The notes below the pieces were generated by a model. That model did not search any database. It had not been told where the DNA came from and was given only the letters and a program-made list of their open reading frames with translations. A stretch of DNA of 64,000 nt from DASUPK01 sp963744105 (GTDB lineage: Bacteria > Actinomycetota > Thermoleophilia > Solirubrobacterales > 70-9), in assembly GCA_963744105.1 (NCBI GenBank), contig CAVUSJ010000005.1:124001-188000 (forward strand). The letters run 5' to 3'. The position numbers were made by a program, and so were the translations under genes. Shown here in pieces: positions 26,835-36,025 of this stretch; position 1 is the first letter of the stretch; every line of letters starts with the position of its first letter.

Positions 26835-27671
26835 ATGATCGGACGTATCTGGGCTGTGGTTTCGCTGGGCCTCGTCTCGCTGGCGATCGGTGTCCCGGCA
26901 GCGAGCGCGAGCGTGACGCTGGGGCAGCTCTCGTCGACCTCGGTGTCGGACTGCAACGCGGGGCCCGTCGACCTGATCACGCCGACGGTGAGTTCCGGTA
27001 ACTCCTACGTCGCTCCCGCCGACGGCACGATCACCTCCTGGAGCACGCGCGGCGCGCTCTCGCCCACTGACGGAAGCGCCAAGTTGAAGGTCTTCCGCAA
27101 GGTCGCCGACCCCGCGAGGTTCCAGGTTGTGACCCAGGACGTCTTCCGCACCATCACGCACAACGCGCTCAACACCTTCAACGTGACCCTGGGCGGAATT
27201 CAGGCCGGAGACGTGATCGGGCTCGATTTCCAGACCCATACGGATTGCCAGACAAGCGTCCCGGGCGGAAGCTTCCTGACACACGGCGGCGATATTCCGA
27301 CCGGCCAGCAGGGCGACTTCACGGTGAACCCGAACCTCCAGGTGAACGTCTCCGCCGTCTTCGACCCCTCCCACAAGTTCACGCTCGGCGCGGTCACCCG
27401 GAACAAGAAGCGCGGCACGGCCACCCTCACCGGCACGTTCCCGGGGCCGGGGTCGGTCACCCTGACCGGCAAGGGGCTGAAGGGAGCGGGCACAGCCATC
27501 CCGGTCCCCGGAAAGGGCGACGTCGTGCTGCCGATCAAGCCCGCCGGCTCCAAGCGCGCCACGCTGTTCGACACGGGCAAGGTGACGCTCAATGTGAGCG
27601 CCTCCTACACGCCGACCGGCGGCAGCGCGGGCACCGCGGCCACCAAGGTCAAGCTCAGGAAGAAGCTCTAG
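26835..27671 (+). CDS. Secreted beta-rich protein, paralogue of the product at 23478-24362
   Basis: The 278-residue product begins MIGRIWAVVSLGLVSLAIG, a signal peptide with a likely cleavage after ASA, and follows a purine-rich ribosome binding site (GGGAGAGGGAAGAG). It shares the FRKVADP motif, the TxxSxxSYVAP region and the C-terminal module ending FTPTGG-VKLRKKL with the protein at 23478-24362. The fold is likely beta-sandwich. It sits between obg and rpmA in the opposite direction. Its TAG overlaps the next convergent stop in CTAG. Function unknown. Confidence 0.8.
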   Translation: MIGRIWAVVSLGLVSLAIGVPAASASVTLGQLSSTSVSDCNAGPVDLITPTVSSGNSYVAPADGTITSWSTRGALSPTDGSAKLKVFRKVADPARFQVVTQDVFRTITHNALNTFNVTLGGIQAGDVIGLDFQTHTDCQTSVPGGSFLTHGGDIPTGQQGDFTVNPNLQVNVSAVFDPSHKFTLGAVTRNKKRGTATLTGTFPGPGSVTLTGKGLKGAGTAIPVPGKGDVVLPIKPAGSKRATLFDTGKVTLNVSASYTPTGGSAGTAATKVKLRKKL

Positions 27672-29638
27672 CCGGCCTCGGTGGCGGGCCGGGGCCGCGA
27701 GAACCAGCGCCGCCGGGTGAGTCCCGCGGCCTCCTCCGCCTTCTCCCGCGCCTCCAGGTCGAAGTAGAGCAGCGTGCGCCCCATCGCGATGTACGGGATC
27801 AGGAGCGCGAACACGACCGATCCGATCAGATTGACCAGCACCGCCGAGAGATTGGCGAAGATCAGGAAGAAGCCCAGAACCGGCCCGGTGACCACGCCGA
27901 GCAGGAAGAGGATGCCGGTGACCACGATCGTGCGCCACCAGTGCCCGCGCACGAGAGCATGGCTTCCCTTCAGAGCTTCCCGGATCGAGCAGTCCTTGAA
28001 GAGGATCTCCTGCTGGACGAACTGCCAGGCGAAGTAGAAGTAGATGCCGAAGGGGATCCCGATGATCGTGAAGATCATCGCGAGCACCAGGACCGTCGCC
28101 AGCAGCTGCCCGCCGACGACCCGCCAGAGCCGCGCGTAGATCGCCCGGTAGCAGGCCATCAGTCCGAGCTCCTCGCCCTCGCAGAGCTGCCGCATGAAGC
28201 TGACCACCGCTCCCGAGACGAACGCGAAGCCGATCGGGTGAGCGATTCCCCCGAATGAGCCGCTGAACTTGAACTCGGCGCCGCCCGGGCTGATCCCCAC
28301 GGTGAAGTCCTGGCTCCCGTTCACCTGCGTGAACAGGTACTGGAGCCCCTGAATTGCTCCGAGGATGAGGAACCCGGTCAGGGCGATGAGCAGCATGATC
28401 CGCCAGTGGCGGCCGTAGATCTGGCGGGCGCCGCGGAGGAGCTGCCCGACGCTCCATTCGTGTCGCAGCGTCGAGATGTCCACCGGGCGCCAGCGGGTGA
28501 ACAGCGGCGGCACGAGGATCAGCAGCAGCAGGGCGATCCCCAGGCCAATGGCGCCGAGAGTCGACTTCGCCTCGAGGTTGATGAACTCGGAGACGCCCTC
28601 GATCGTCCCGCAGAAAGCGGTGCTCGCGGCCGGGCCGAGCACCGCACCGCCGGGCAGGCGCGGGCTGTCCTGGCGAACCCCTTCCATCCAGGTGAAGGGG
28701 CGCAGCCACTGCTTCTTGGTGGTCGGCCCCTGCGGGCCGTTGTTGAAGCCCTTCTCCCGCTGCCCCCAGTGCCCGAGGAAGCTGAGCCACTGGAACTCGC
28801 TGCCCGGCGCCGCGGCCGTGGGAATGACCACCGGCCGGGGGTCGGACCGGATGTTCGGGCTCTGGGTGTCGTCGCAGCCGACGCCCGAGCCGTGGGAGCC
28901 GTTCTGGATGTAGATCGCGTTGTCGTAGAAGGTCGCGTGAGAGCCGGCGGCCGGATAAACGACCGGGTGCGTCCCGTCCTTCTGGACCTTGGTGTCGTCC
29001 CAGTTCGCTCGCTCGCCGCCGGCGTGCTGGAACAGGGCGATTTGCGAAGGCCCCTGCTGCAGCGCCTCGGCCGGCGTGCCGGCGTCGAAGGAGATCTGCA
29101 TCCCCTCCCAGTCGCCCTCGTGCACGTCGTTGAACTGGTTGAAGTAGTAGAAGAACCAGTACTGGACGACCAGGCCCGAGAAGCCGGGCTCCCTGGCGAT
29201 GTGGGCGTAGGTGACCGCCGGCGCCCTGCCCTCGTTCCTCAGCGCCTGGAAGTCCTTCGCGTAGCTGCCCTTGGCCGGGCACTTGATGCTGAGAGGGTCG
29301 CCGGGGAGGTCGAGGTAATAGTCATCCCCAAGCCCAGCGGTGTCCGCGGCCGTCGGACCCCTCTTGACCGGCACGTCCCTGCCGCCGACGTAGTGCACGA
29401 GCTTCACCGCCGGGTTCCCCAGCACTACGTCGACCGTGGTCGGCGGGTTGTACTGCTCCTCCCTTGTGTTGCAGTTGTCATCGGCCGTCTGCTCGCGCAG
29501 CATCAGATGCGGCGCGTAGGCCGCCACGAGCCGCTCCTGCTCGGGCGACGTGGCGGCCACGGCAGATGCCGTGAGCATGAGCCAGGCGGACGCGGTGAGG
29601 ACGAGGCACGCGACCGACCATCCGAGTCGGCGCATCAC
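27668..29638 (-). CDS. Membrane protein with secreted VPS62-like N-terminal domain
   Basis: The 656-residue protein has a signal peptide (WSVACLVLTASAWLMLTASA). About 330 extracytoplasmic residues follow with a VPS62/DUF946-like pattern: AYAPHLMLREQ, FFYYFNQFNDVHEGDWEGMQ and YPAAGSHATFY. A C-terminal half follows with 5-6 transmembrane helices, where regions such as GKGSHALVRGHWW-type helices resemble a DUF7544/DUF4013-like membrane module. The domain pairing is unusual and I know no function for it. It lies on the rpmA strand, 50 bases downstream of rpmA. Confidence 0.72.
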   Translation of the reverse strand: MMRRLGWSVACLVLTASAWLMLTASAVAATSPEQERLVAAYAPHLMLREQTADDNCNTREEQYNPPTTVDVVLGNPAVKLVHYVGGRDVPVKRGPTAADTAGLGDDYYLDLPGDPLSIKCPAKGSYAKDFQALRNEGRAPAVTYAHIAREPGFSGLVVQYWFFYYFNQFNDVHEGDWEGMQISFDAGTPAEALQQGPSQIALFQHAGGERANWDDTKVQKDGTHPVVYPAAGSHATFYDNAIYIQNGSHGSGVGCDDTQSPNIRSDPRPVVIPTAAAPGSEFQWLSFLGHWGQREKGFNNGPQGPTTKKQWLRPFTWMEGVRQDSPRLPGGAVLGPAASTAFCGTIEGVSEFINLEAKSTLGAIGLGIALLLLILVPPLFTRWRPVDISTLRHEWSVGQLLRGARQIYGRHWRIMLLIALTGFLILGAIQGLQYLFTQVNGSQDFTVGISPGGAEFKFSGSFGGIAHPIGFAFVSGAVVSFMRQLCEGEELGLMACYRAIYARLWRVVGGQLLATVLVLAMIFTIIGIPFGIYFYFAWQFVQQEILFKDCSIREALKGSHALVRGHWWRTIVVTGILFLLGVVTGPVLGFFLIFANLSAVLVNLIGSVVFALLIPYIAMGRTLLYFDLEAREKAEEAAGLTRRRWFSRPRPATEAG

Positions 29639-29688
29639 GGCGCCAACCTAACGCGCCGTTCGGCCGATTACCAGGGTCTTTGCGGCTG

Positions 29689-29943
29689 CTACCCGGCTTC
29701 GACGACCGAGATCGTCCGGCCGCGGCGGCCGGTGCTGAACTGCACGACGCCGGGGCGGGTCGCGTAGATCGAGTGGTCGCGGCCGAGGCCGACGCCGTCG
29801 CCGGGGCGGAAGCGGGTGCCCCGCTGACGCACGATGATCTCGCCGCCGTTCACCGCCTGGCCGGCGAACACCTTGACGCCGAGCATCTTCGGGTTGGAGT
29901 CGCGGCCGTTCCGGCTCGATCCGAGTCCCTTCTTATGAGCCAT
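29689..29943 (-). CDS. rpmA: 50S ribosomal protein L27
   Basis: The 84-residue protein begins MAHKKGLGSSRNGRDSNPK, the universal L27 N-terminus that reaches the peptidyl-transferase centre. It ends with the usual GRRGRTISVVEAG. Its start overlaps the end of rplU by 11 bases, so the two are translationally linked, as in most bacteria. No N-terminal leader needing cleavage (as in Firmicutes L27) is present. Confidence 0.98.
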   Translation of the reverse strand: MAHKKGLGSSRNGRDSNPKMLGVKVFAGQAVNGGEIIVRQRGTRFRPGDGVGLGRDHSIYATRPGVVQFSTGRRGRTISVVEAG

Positions 29944-30316
29944 CTGCGGCTTCCTCCTTCTTCTCCGCCGTCTTCGCCGTTCCGCTCTTCGCGGCCGGCT
30001 TTCGGCTGAGCATCTTCACGTCGGTGATCTCCAGGCGGGTCAGCTCGGAGCGGTGGCCGGCGCGCTTCCGGTAGCCCTTCTTCGGCCGGTACTTGAAGAC
30101 CCGGAGCTTGGGCCCGCGCTCGTGACCGACCACCTTGGCGTCCACCTTGACCTTCTCGAGGTCCTTGCCGAGAACCATCTCCTTGTCGCGGAATGCCACC
30201 GGCCGGAGGTCGACCTTGTCGCCCTCCTTCGCGGTCAGGCGATCGACGAGGAGGGTCGAGCCCTTCTCGACGCGGTACTGCTTGCCGCCTGTTTCGATCA
30301 CTGCGTAGCTGGCCAT
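29933..30316 (-). CDS. rplU: 50S ribosomal protein L21
   Basis: The 127-residue protein begins MASYAVIETGGKQYRVEKG and contains the L21 signature KVKVDAKVVGHERGPKLRVF, followed by KYRPKKGYRKRAGHR. A charged C-terminal tail of about 25 residues (KPAAKSGTAKTAEKKEEA) extends beyond the usual end, as in several actinobacteria. It lies 12 bases downstream of rng, giving the common order rng-rplU-rpmA. Confidence 0.98.
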   Translation of the reverse strand: MASYAVIETGGKQYRVEKGSTLLVDRLTAKEGDKVDLRPVAFRDKEMVLGKDLEKVKVDAKVVGHERGPKLRVFKYRPKKGYRKRAGHRSELTRLEITDVKMLSRKPAAKSGTAKTAEKKEEAADGS

Positions 30317-30327
30317 ATCTGGTCTTT

Positions 30328-32205
30328 CTAATCCTTGCTGCCTGCGCGGGAACGTCGCCTGCCGCCCCTACTTCCGCGACGGCGGCGCCCGCTGGAGGCC
30401 GACGATTCTAGCTTCTCGCCGCCATTTCCATTGGCACCCGGCTCCACGACGTTGCCATCGGAATCGAGCAGGGCTGCGGTCGCCGCGGAGCGCCCGACGC
30501 TTTCGATGCGCACCATGCGCTGCTCGCCGACGTGCGCGCCGGCGCCCGTGACGCTGACGATGTAGGAGTCGACCCGCGCCACGGCGTCGTCGACGTTGTA
30601 CATGTGGGGCTCCTCAATCGAGACGAGCACCTCCTCCCCGACCTGGAACGGCAGGGCCCGCTGCTCGATCTCCTCGCGGCCGCCGGTCTCGACGACGTGG
30701 AAGGTGTCGAGCGGGAGCGCCTCGCCACCCTCGAAGTGGAAGCGCTTGCCGATCTCCTCCTCGAGGTCGGTGAGGCCGGACTCCGCCGAGAGCAGCTCGG
30801 CGGCCACCCGCGGGTTGACCCGGATCAGGTAGGCCTCCGGGTCCGGCTGCTCGTCGACCAGATCCTGGAGCTGGCGGACGATCGAGATCGCAACAGTCTC
30901 CTCGGAGCTGACCACGCCCTCGCCGTCGCAGGTCGGGCAGCGCTTGGTGAGGATCTCGCGCACGCCATCGGTGACGTTCTGCCTGGTCATCTCGACCAGG
31001 CCGAGCGGGGATACCTCGACCACGTAGGTCTTGGTCCGGTCCTCGTCGAGGGCGGTCCGCAGCGTCTTCAGGACCTGGTCGCGGTTGCGGGCCCGCGCCA
31101 TGTCGATGAAGTCGATGACGATGATCCCGCCGATGTCACGCATCCGGAGCTGGCGCACGACCTCCTCGGCGGCCTCGACGTTGACCTTGGTGATCGTGTC
31201 CTCGAGGCGTCCCTTGCCCTTGCCGGTGAAGGAGCCGGTGTTGATGTCGATCACCGTCAGCGCCTCGGCGTAGTCGATCATGAGGTAGCCGCCCGAGGGC
31301 AGGTCGACGCGGCGAGAGAGGACCGAGTCGAAGGCCTTCTCCACGTCCCACTTCTCGAGCAGCGGAGGCTTGCCCTCGTAGAGCTCCACCCGCTCGGCGA
31401 GCTCCGGCGCGGTGCGTTGCAGGAACTTGGTGACCCGGTCGTGTTGCTTGGGGTCGTCGATGATCGCGCCCTCGAACTCCTCGACGAGCACGTCGCGGAC
31501 GACGCGGATCGACAGGTCGGCCTCCTGGAAGACCATGTGACCGACCTCGGACTTATCCGCCCGCTCCTGGACGACCTCGTCGAGGCGGTGGAGGTAGGCG
31601 ATCTCGCGGACGAAGTCCTCCTTCTTGGCGCCCTGGGCAGCGGTGCGGACGATCACGCCGCCCTTGCCGATATCGACCTTGTCGATCAGCTTGCGAAGCC
31701 GGGTCCGCTCGCCGTCCGGGAGGCGCTTGGAGACGCCGATCCCGCCGCCCTGCGGCATGTAGACGAGATAGCGGCCCGCGATCGAGAGCTGCATCGAAAG
31801 ACGTGCGCCCTTGGTCTTCAGCGGGTCCTTCACGACCTGGACGATGATCTCCTGGCCGGGCTTGATCAGCTCGTCGATCCGGCGGCCCCGGCCGCGGCCG
31901 CGCTTCGGGACGGCCTTGCCGTCCGGGAGGACGATTTCGTCGACGTGGAGGAAGCCGTTTCGCTCCAGGCCGATGTCGACGAACGCCGCCTCCATCCCGG
32001 GCAGGACGTTGTCGACCTTGCCCTTGTAGATGTTGCCGACGATCGAGCGGCGGCCGCGGCGCTCCACGTAGAGCTCAGCGACCTTCCATTCGTTGGTTGG
32101 GGCAGCCTTCTTGGGGCGCTTGCCCTCCTTGGGGCTGCCCTTCGCCTCGAGCACGGCGACGCGGGTCTCACCGCGATCGACGCTGACGAGGATGTTCTTC
32201 TTCAT
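30328..32205 (-). CDS. rng: Ribonuclease E/G
   Basis: The 625-residue endoribonuclease acts in rRNA maturation and mRNA decay. I chose ATG 32205 (MKKNILVSVDRGETRVAV), because AAAGGA precedes it at good spacing; the longer frame overlaps rodA. The order is an S1 domain (GNIYKGKVDNVLPGMEAAFV), an RNase-H-like/DNase-I catalytic part with the acidic DINTGSF and DFIDM motifs, and the Zn-link Cys pair in CPTCDGEG. A Gly/Arg/Ser-rich basic tail closes the protein. It follows the mre cluster on the same strand. Confidence 0.94.
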   Translation of the reverse strand: MKKNILVSVDRGETRVAVLEAKGSPKEGKRPKKAAPTNEWKVAELYVERRGRRSIVGNIYKGKVDNVLPGMEAAFVDIGLERNGFLHVDEIVLPDGKAVPKRGRGRGRRIDELIKPGQEIIVQVVKDPLKTKGARLSMQLSIAGRYLVYMPQGGGIGVSKRLPDGERTRLRKLIDKVDIGKGGVIVRTAAQGAKKEDFVREIAYLHRLDEVVQERADKSEVGHMVFQEADLSIRVVRDVLVEEFEGAIIDDPKQHDRVTKFLQRTAPELAERVELYEGKPPLLEKWDVEKAFDSVLSRRVDLPSGGYLMIDYAEALTVIDINTGSFTGKGKGRLEDTITKVNVEAAEEVVRQLRMRDIGGIIVIDFIDMARARNRDQVLKTLRTALDEDRTKTYVVEVSPLGLVEMTRQNVTDGVREILTKRCPTCDGEGVVSSEETVAISIVRQLQDLVDEQPDPEAYLIRVNPRVAAELLSAESGLTDLEEEIGKRFHFEGGEALPLDTFHVVETGGREEIEQRALPFQVGEEVLVSIEEPHMYNVDDAVARVDSYIVSVTGAGAHVGEQRMVRIESVGRSAATAALLDSDGNVVEPGANGNGGEKLESSASSGRRRRGSRGGRRRSRAGSKD

Positions 32206-32302
32206 GAATTTCCTTTCTGCGCGAGCAGAGCACACAGGTACGCCGGACCGCTGATGGCGGATCCGTGTACGGGTGTGTTGGTGTGGGTGTGCTCTAGGTG
32301 GC

Positions 32303-33505
32303 TCAGCGCAACAGTGGGATAGGCGCCCTGCTGCGTTCACCGGAGTTGAGCCGCGCTTGTACGTGGATGCTCTGCAGGAGCCCGATCGCCAGGAAGGTGG
32401 CGAGCACCGAGGATCCCCCGTAAGACATGAGGGGCAAGGTGATGCCGGTCACCGGCATGACGCCGAGAGTCATGCCCACGTTGACCAGGATCTGGAACAT
32501 GAGCATGGCGGCGATGCCGCCGGCGATCAGGGTCCCGTACAAGTTCTTGGAGAGCGTCGGAATGCGCAGCATTCTCCAGATGAGCAGGGCGTATAGGGAC
32601 AGTACGAATGCAGCCCCCAGGAAGCCGAATCGCTCCCCGATCACGGCGAAGACGAAGTCCGTGTGCCGCTCGGGAAGGAACAGGAGCTTGGTCTGAGTCG
32701 AGTTACTGCCGCGTCCGGTCTTCTCGCCGGAGCCGATGGCGGTAACGCTCTGATTGACCTGATAGCTCGCGTCGTTCGGGTCGTTCGAGGGATGCAGAAA
32801 TGCAGTCAACCGGTCCTGCTGGTAGCCGTGCAGCGGGCTGGGCAGGCCGGTGGCCGGGGCGATGACGAGGACGAAGCTGACGGCTAGTGCCGCCACGCCA
32901 CCGATGACCGCGAAGTGCTTCCACGGAATCCCGGCGAGGAAAAGAATTGTCAATGTGATGACCACGAGCACGATTCCCGTGCCGAGGTCGGGTTGCAGGA
33001 AGACGAGTCCGGCCGGGGCGAGGCCCAGCGCCAGAATGCGGAGGGTCTGGCGCCAGGGGGTGCCACGGCGGGTGCGCTCGATCACGAACGCCGCTAGGGC
33101 GACGACGAGCAGCAGCTTGGCCAGCTCGGAGGGCTGGAAGCGGAAGTAGGGAAGCTCGATCCACCGGCGCGAGCCGCGCGCGGCGGCGCCGAAGAGCAGG
33201 ACGAGGCAGATCGAGCCGATCATCAGCGAGTAGATGCCGACGCGGATCTCGCGGAAGCGGGAGTAGTCGATCTTGGCCACTGCGAACATGAGGGCGATGC
33301 CGATCAGTGCGTAGATCGCCTGCCGCATGGCGAAGAAGAGCGGCTGGCCGGGCACGTCATTGGGCGTCGCGACCGCGAGGGTAAAGCAACTGAACCCGAT
33401 CAGGGCGACGGCGGCCCCGAAAAGGATGCCGTCGAAGTAGGCAATGCCGAGCCGCTCGCTGATCGGCGAGCGGCTTTGGCGCAGGGTCAGTGGTGCGGCC
33501 TCCAT
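32303..33505 (-). CDS. rodA: RodA/FtsW-type SEDS peptidoglycan polymerase, copy B
   Basis: The 400-residue polytopic protein has about ten hydrophobic segments. It shows the SEDS signatures FRFQPSELAKLLLVVALA, FLQPDLGTGIVLV and the C-terminal VTGITLPLMSYGGSSV. The family polymerises glycan strands for elongation together with a class B PBP. It lies 40 bases downstream of the pbp2 at 33545-35434. It is clearly paralogous to the protein at 37003-38169, with long stretches such as LHGYQQDRLTAFLHPSND shared. Confidence 0.93.
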   Translation of the reverse strand: MEAAPLTLRQSRSPISERLGIAYFDGILFGAAVALIGFSCFTLAVATPNDVPGQPLFFAMRQAIYALIGIALMFAVAKIDYSRFREIRVGIYSLMIGSICLVLLFGAAARGSRRWIELPYFRFQPSELAKLLLVVALAAFVIERTRRGTPWRQTLRILALGLAPAGLVFLQPDLGTGIVLVVITLTILFLAGIPWKHFAVIGGVAALAVSFVLVIAPATGLPSPLHGYQQDRLTAFLHPSNDPNDASYQVNQSVTAIGSGEKTGRGSNSTQTKLLFLPERHTDFVFAVIGERFGFLGAAFVLSLYALLIWRMLRIPTLSKNLYGTLIAGGIAAMLMFQILVNVGMTLGVMPVTGITLPLMSYGGSSVLATFLAIGLLQSIHVQARLNSGERSRAPIPLLR

Positions 33506-33544
33506 CTCAGACGAGGGTAAAGGTCGGGTGGGATCGTGCCGGCA

Positions 33545-35434
33545 TCACTCGTGCGTGCCGCTGCCTGTGGCCGAGCTCGACGCCGTGGGCGTGATCGGCA
33601 GGTTGAAGTAGTGCTCGAGGATGCGCGCGGCCACCGGCGCGGCCGTATCCGCGCCGAATCCGCCGCGCTCCAGGGTCACCGCCACAACGATCTGGGGGTT
33701 CTTGGCCGGCGCGAGGACGATGTACCAGGACTGGTCGGGCTGATTGGGCCGCTGCGCCGTGCCGGTCTTGCCCGCCACCTGGAAGGGGAAGTGCCCGAAG
33801 ACCGGATAGGAGGTCCCGCCCGGCTCCATGGCGGCTCGGGTGAGCCCGGTCATGATCGTGTCCCGGGTCGTCGGCGAGATGTCGAGGTGGCGCCGCGGGC
33901 CCGGGCGGATCTCCTCGATCACGCGCCCGGTTGCGCTCTCGACGTCGTCCCCGAGATGGGGTGTCACGATCGTCCCCCCGTTGCCGAGAGCGGCGTAGGC
34001 GACAGCCATCTGCAGCGGGTCCGCCTCGAGGTCGCCCTGCCCGACGGCCAGGTTGATGTTGTCGCCCACCGTCCAGGGCCGGTCGGTGAGGTGCTCGTGG
34101 TAGAGGCGGTTCCGCCAGGCGGGGTTCGGGATCAGCCCGTCGACCTCGGCCGGCAGGTCGATTCCGGTCCTCTCCCCCAACCCGTACTGGCGCGCCCAGT
34201 CCTGGATCATCCCCCCGCCCTTGGACGCCTTGGCCTTCATGCCCAGGTTGTAGAAGTAGATGTCCGAGGAGACCTTGAGCGCGTCGCTCATGTCGACCGG
34301 CCCGTTGATCGCGTGCCCGGCGTTGTGCAGGGTCTGGTTAGCGTCGATCTTGAGCGAACCGGTGTCGTTGAAGATCGTGTTAGGGGCGATCAGGTGGTCC
34401 TGCAGCGCAGCGGTCGCCGTGATCATCTTGAAGGCGGACCCCGTCGGATAGAGACCCTGGATTGCCCGGTTCGCGAGGGGCGCGTCGGTCTTCCGTGAGG
34501 TGAGGGCGTGGTACTGGCTCTGGGTGATCGGGTGGGTGAAGATCGACGGGTCGAAGGTCGGAGACGATCCCATCGCGAGGACCTCGCCGTTCCGGGCGTT
34601 CATCGCAACGAACGCTCCGGGCAGGCCGAAGGAGTCGAGCGCCCCCTCCGCATAGCTCTGCAGGCCCTGGTCGACCGTCAGGCGGATGTCGTCTCCCGCC
34701 TGGGCGGCCGTGCCGGCCAGCTGCGCGGTGGGGCGGCCGAGGGCGTCCACCTGGACGCGGTCGGTGCCGGGCTTGCCGCGCAGGAAGCGGTCGTACTCGT
34801 ACTCGATCCCGGACTGGCCGACCGTGTCGCCCTGGTGCAGGCCGGCGTAGCGCGGCTCCTTGAGCTGCTGCGCCGTCACCTCTCCGACGTTGCCGAAGAG
34901 GTGCGCGCCGACGTCACCGTCCTTGTACTCGCGAGTGAAGACGCGCTGCACGCTGACGCCCGGGAAGCTCGACTGGTTCTCGCGCAGGTAGTAGACCTTG
35001 TCGACGCCGAGGCCCTTCTTCAGGATCACCGGGCCGCCCGGCGCGGCCCGGTCGGGGCTCTGCAGGGCCTTGTGGATCTCCACCGGCGTCATCCCGGTCA
35101 CCGACGCGAGCTGATGCATCTCCCGCGACCGGGTCGGGCCGGGGTCCGGCAGGTCCTCGGGGCTCACCTCGAGGGCCAGCTCGGTCCGGTTCGCGACCAT
35201 CACCTTGCCGTTCCGGTCGAGGATGTCGCCGCGGGGCGCCTGGACGCGGATCTCGCGGATCCGGTTGTCGTTGGCCTGGGTGCGGTACTTGTCCCCGGAG
35301 AGGATCTGGACGTACCAGAGGCGCAGGAAGAGCACGGCGAAGATCGCGACGGCGAGGCCGGTCAGGATCGAGATGCGAAGGGCGAGCGGAGAGGTCTTTC
35401 TCTCCGGCTCCGAATTGGGTGTGCGCAGGTACAT
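33545..35434 (-). CDS. mrdA: Class B penicillin-binding protein 2, copy B
   Basis: The 629-residue transpeptidase has one N-terminal membrane anchor (ILTGLAVAIFAVLFLRLWYV) and a dimerisation/pedestal region. Its transpeptidase domain shows the active-site motifs S-x-x-K in PTGSAFKMITA, S-x-N-type SSDIYFYNLG, and KTG in AGKTGTAQR. It cross-links the peptidoglycan made by RodA during cell elongation. It lies between mreD and rodA copy B in the order mreC-mreD-mrdA-rodA. Another copy of the same pair is at 37003-40058. Confidence 0.93.
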   Translation of the reverse strand: MYLRTPNSEPERKTSPLALRISILTGLAVAIFAVLFLRLWYVQILSGDKYRTQANDNRIREIRVQAPRGDILDRNGKVMVANRTELALEVSPEDLPDPGPTRSREMHQLASVTGMTPVEIHKALQSPDRAAPGGPVILKKGLGVDKVYYLRENQSSFPGVSVQRVFTREYKDGDVGAHLFGNVGEVTAQQLKEPRYAGLHQGDTVGQSGIEYEYDRFLRGKPGTDRVQVDALGRPTAQLAGTAAQAGDDIRLTVDQGLQSYAEGALDSFGLPGAFVAMNARNGEVLAMGSSPTFDPSIFTHPITQSQYHALTSRKTDAPLANRAIQGLYPTGSAFKMITATAALQDHLIAPNTIFNDTGSLKIDANQTLHNAGHAINGPVDMSDALKVSSDIYFYNLGMKAKASKGGGMIQDWARQYGLGERTGIDLPAEVDGLIPNPAWRNRLYHEHLTDRPWTVGDNINLAVGQGDLEADPLQMAVAYAALGNGGTIVTPHLGDDVESATGRVIEEIRPGPRRHLDISPTTRDTIMTGLTRAAMEPGGTSYPVFGHFPFQVAGKTGTAQRPNQPDQSWYIVLAPAKNPQIVVAVTLERGGFGADTAAPVAARILEHYFNLPITPTASSSATGSGTHE

Positions 35435-35440
35435 CGGCTC

Positions 35441-36025
35441 TTATGGCTCCACGGGACCCTCACTAATCGGGTGGCTCCCAACGGAGCCCCCTCGGATCGA
35501 CTGCCGCCGGGCTCCTCGCCGTTCATCGACGAGCGCGGAGCGCACCACCAGTCTGACGAGAAGTAGGACGGGAATCGCGAGCAGCGCCCCGATCAGGCTC
35601 TTGATCACCGCATCTCGCACGACAATTGCGCTGACGTTGGCGTCGATTCCGGTGCCGATCTGGATCGCGGCGATCACCAGGGCGCCCAGCAGCGTGAGCG
35701 CGCCGCCGAGCAGCGCGACGGCGCCGCGGGTCGGGCGCCCGACCGTCTCCCGGTAGCGGCCGGCCACGTAGCCGACCGAGAGCAGGGTCAGCGCGAACCC
35801 CCCGAGGGTCTCGAGGAGCAGGCAGTCGATCAGCAGCCCCACCGAGAACCCGACCACGGCGCCGGTGAGGCTCCCGCCGAGGACGCCGATCGAGAAGACC
35901 ACGAGCAGCGCGATATCCGGGCTCGAGCCGAAGACATCCATCTTCGAGAAGCAGACGACCTGGGCGATGGCCATGAACGCGCAGAGCGCGACCAGCCGGG
36001 CGATGATCCCGGGGGTCAGGATCAC
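35441..36025 (-). CDS. mreD: Rod shape-determining membrane protein MreD
   Basis: The 194-residue product has five or six hydrophobic segments (LTPGIIARLVALCAFMAIA; LLVVFSIGVLGGSLTGAVVG). A basic C-terminal tail follows. This is the size and style of MreD, which links MreC to the elongation machinery. The GTG start (36023-36025) overlaps the TGA of mreC as GTGA, so the reading is coupled. The much longer open frame to 36949 is antisense-like in the mreC region and is not a gene. Confidence 0.85.
   Translation of the reverse strand: MILTPGIIARLVALCAFMAIAQVVCFSKMDVFGSSPDIALLVVFSIGVLGGSLTGAVVGFSVGLLIDCLLLETLGGFALTLLSVGYVAGRYRETVGRPTRGAVALLGGALTLLGALVIAAIQIGTGIDANVSAIVVRDAVIKSLIGALLAIPVLLLVRLVVRSALVDERRGARRQSIRGGSVGSHPISEGPVEP

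Noticed and set aside
26787..29282. 831-codon minus-strand open frame
   Set aside because: It crosses the secreted protein at 26835 and the membrane protein at 27668 in a different frame, and its translation is Arg/Gly-rich without motifs. It is a GC-driven shadow.
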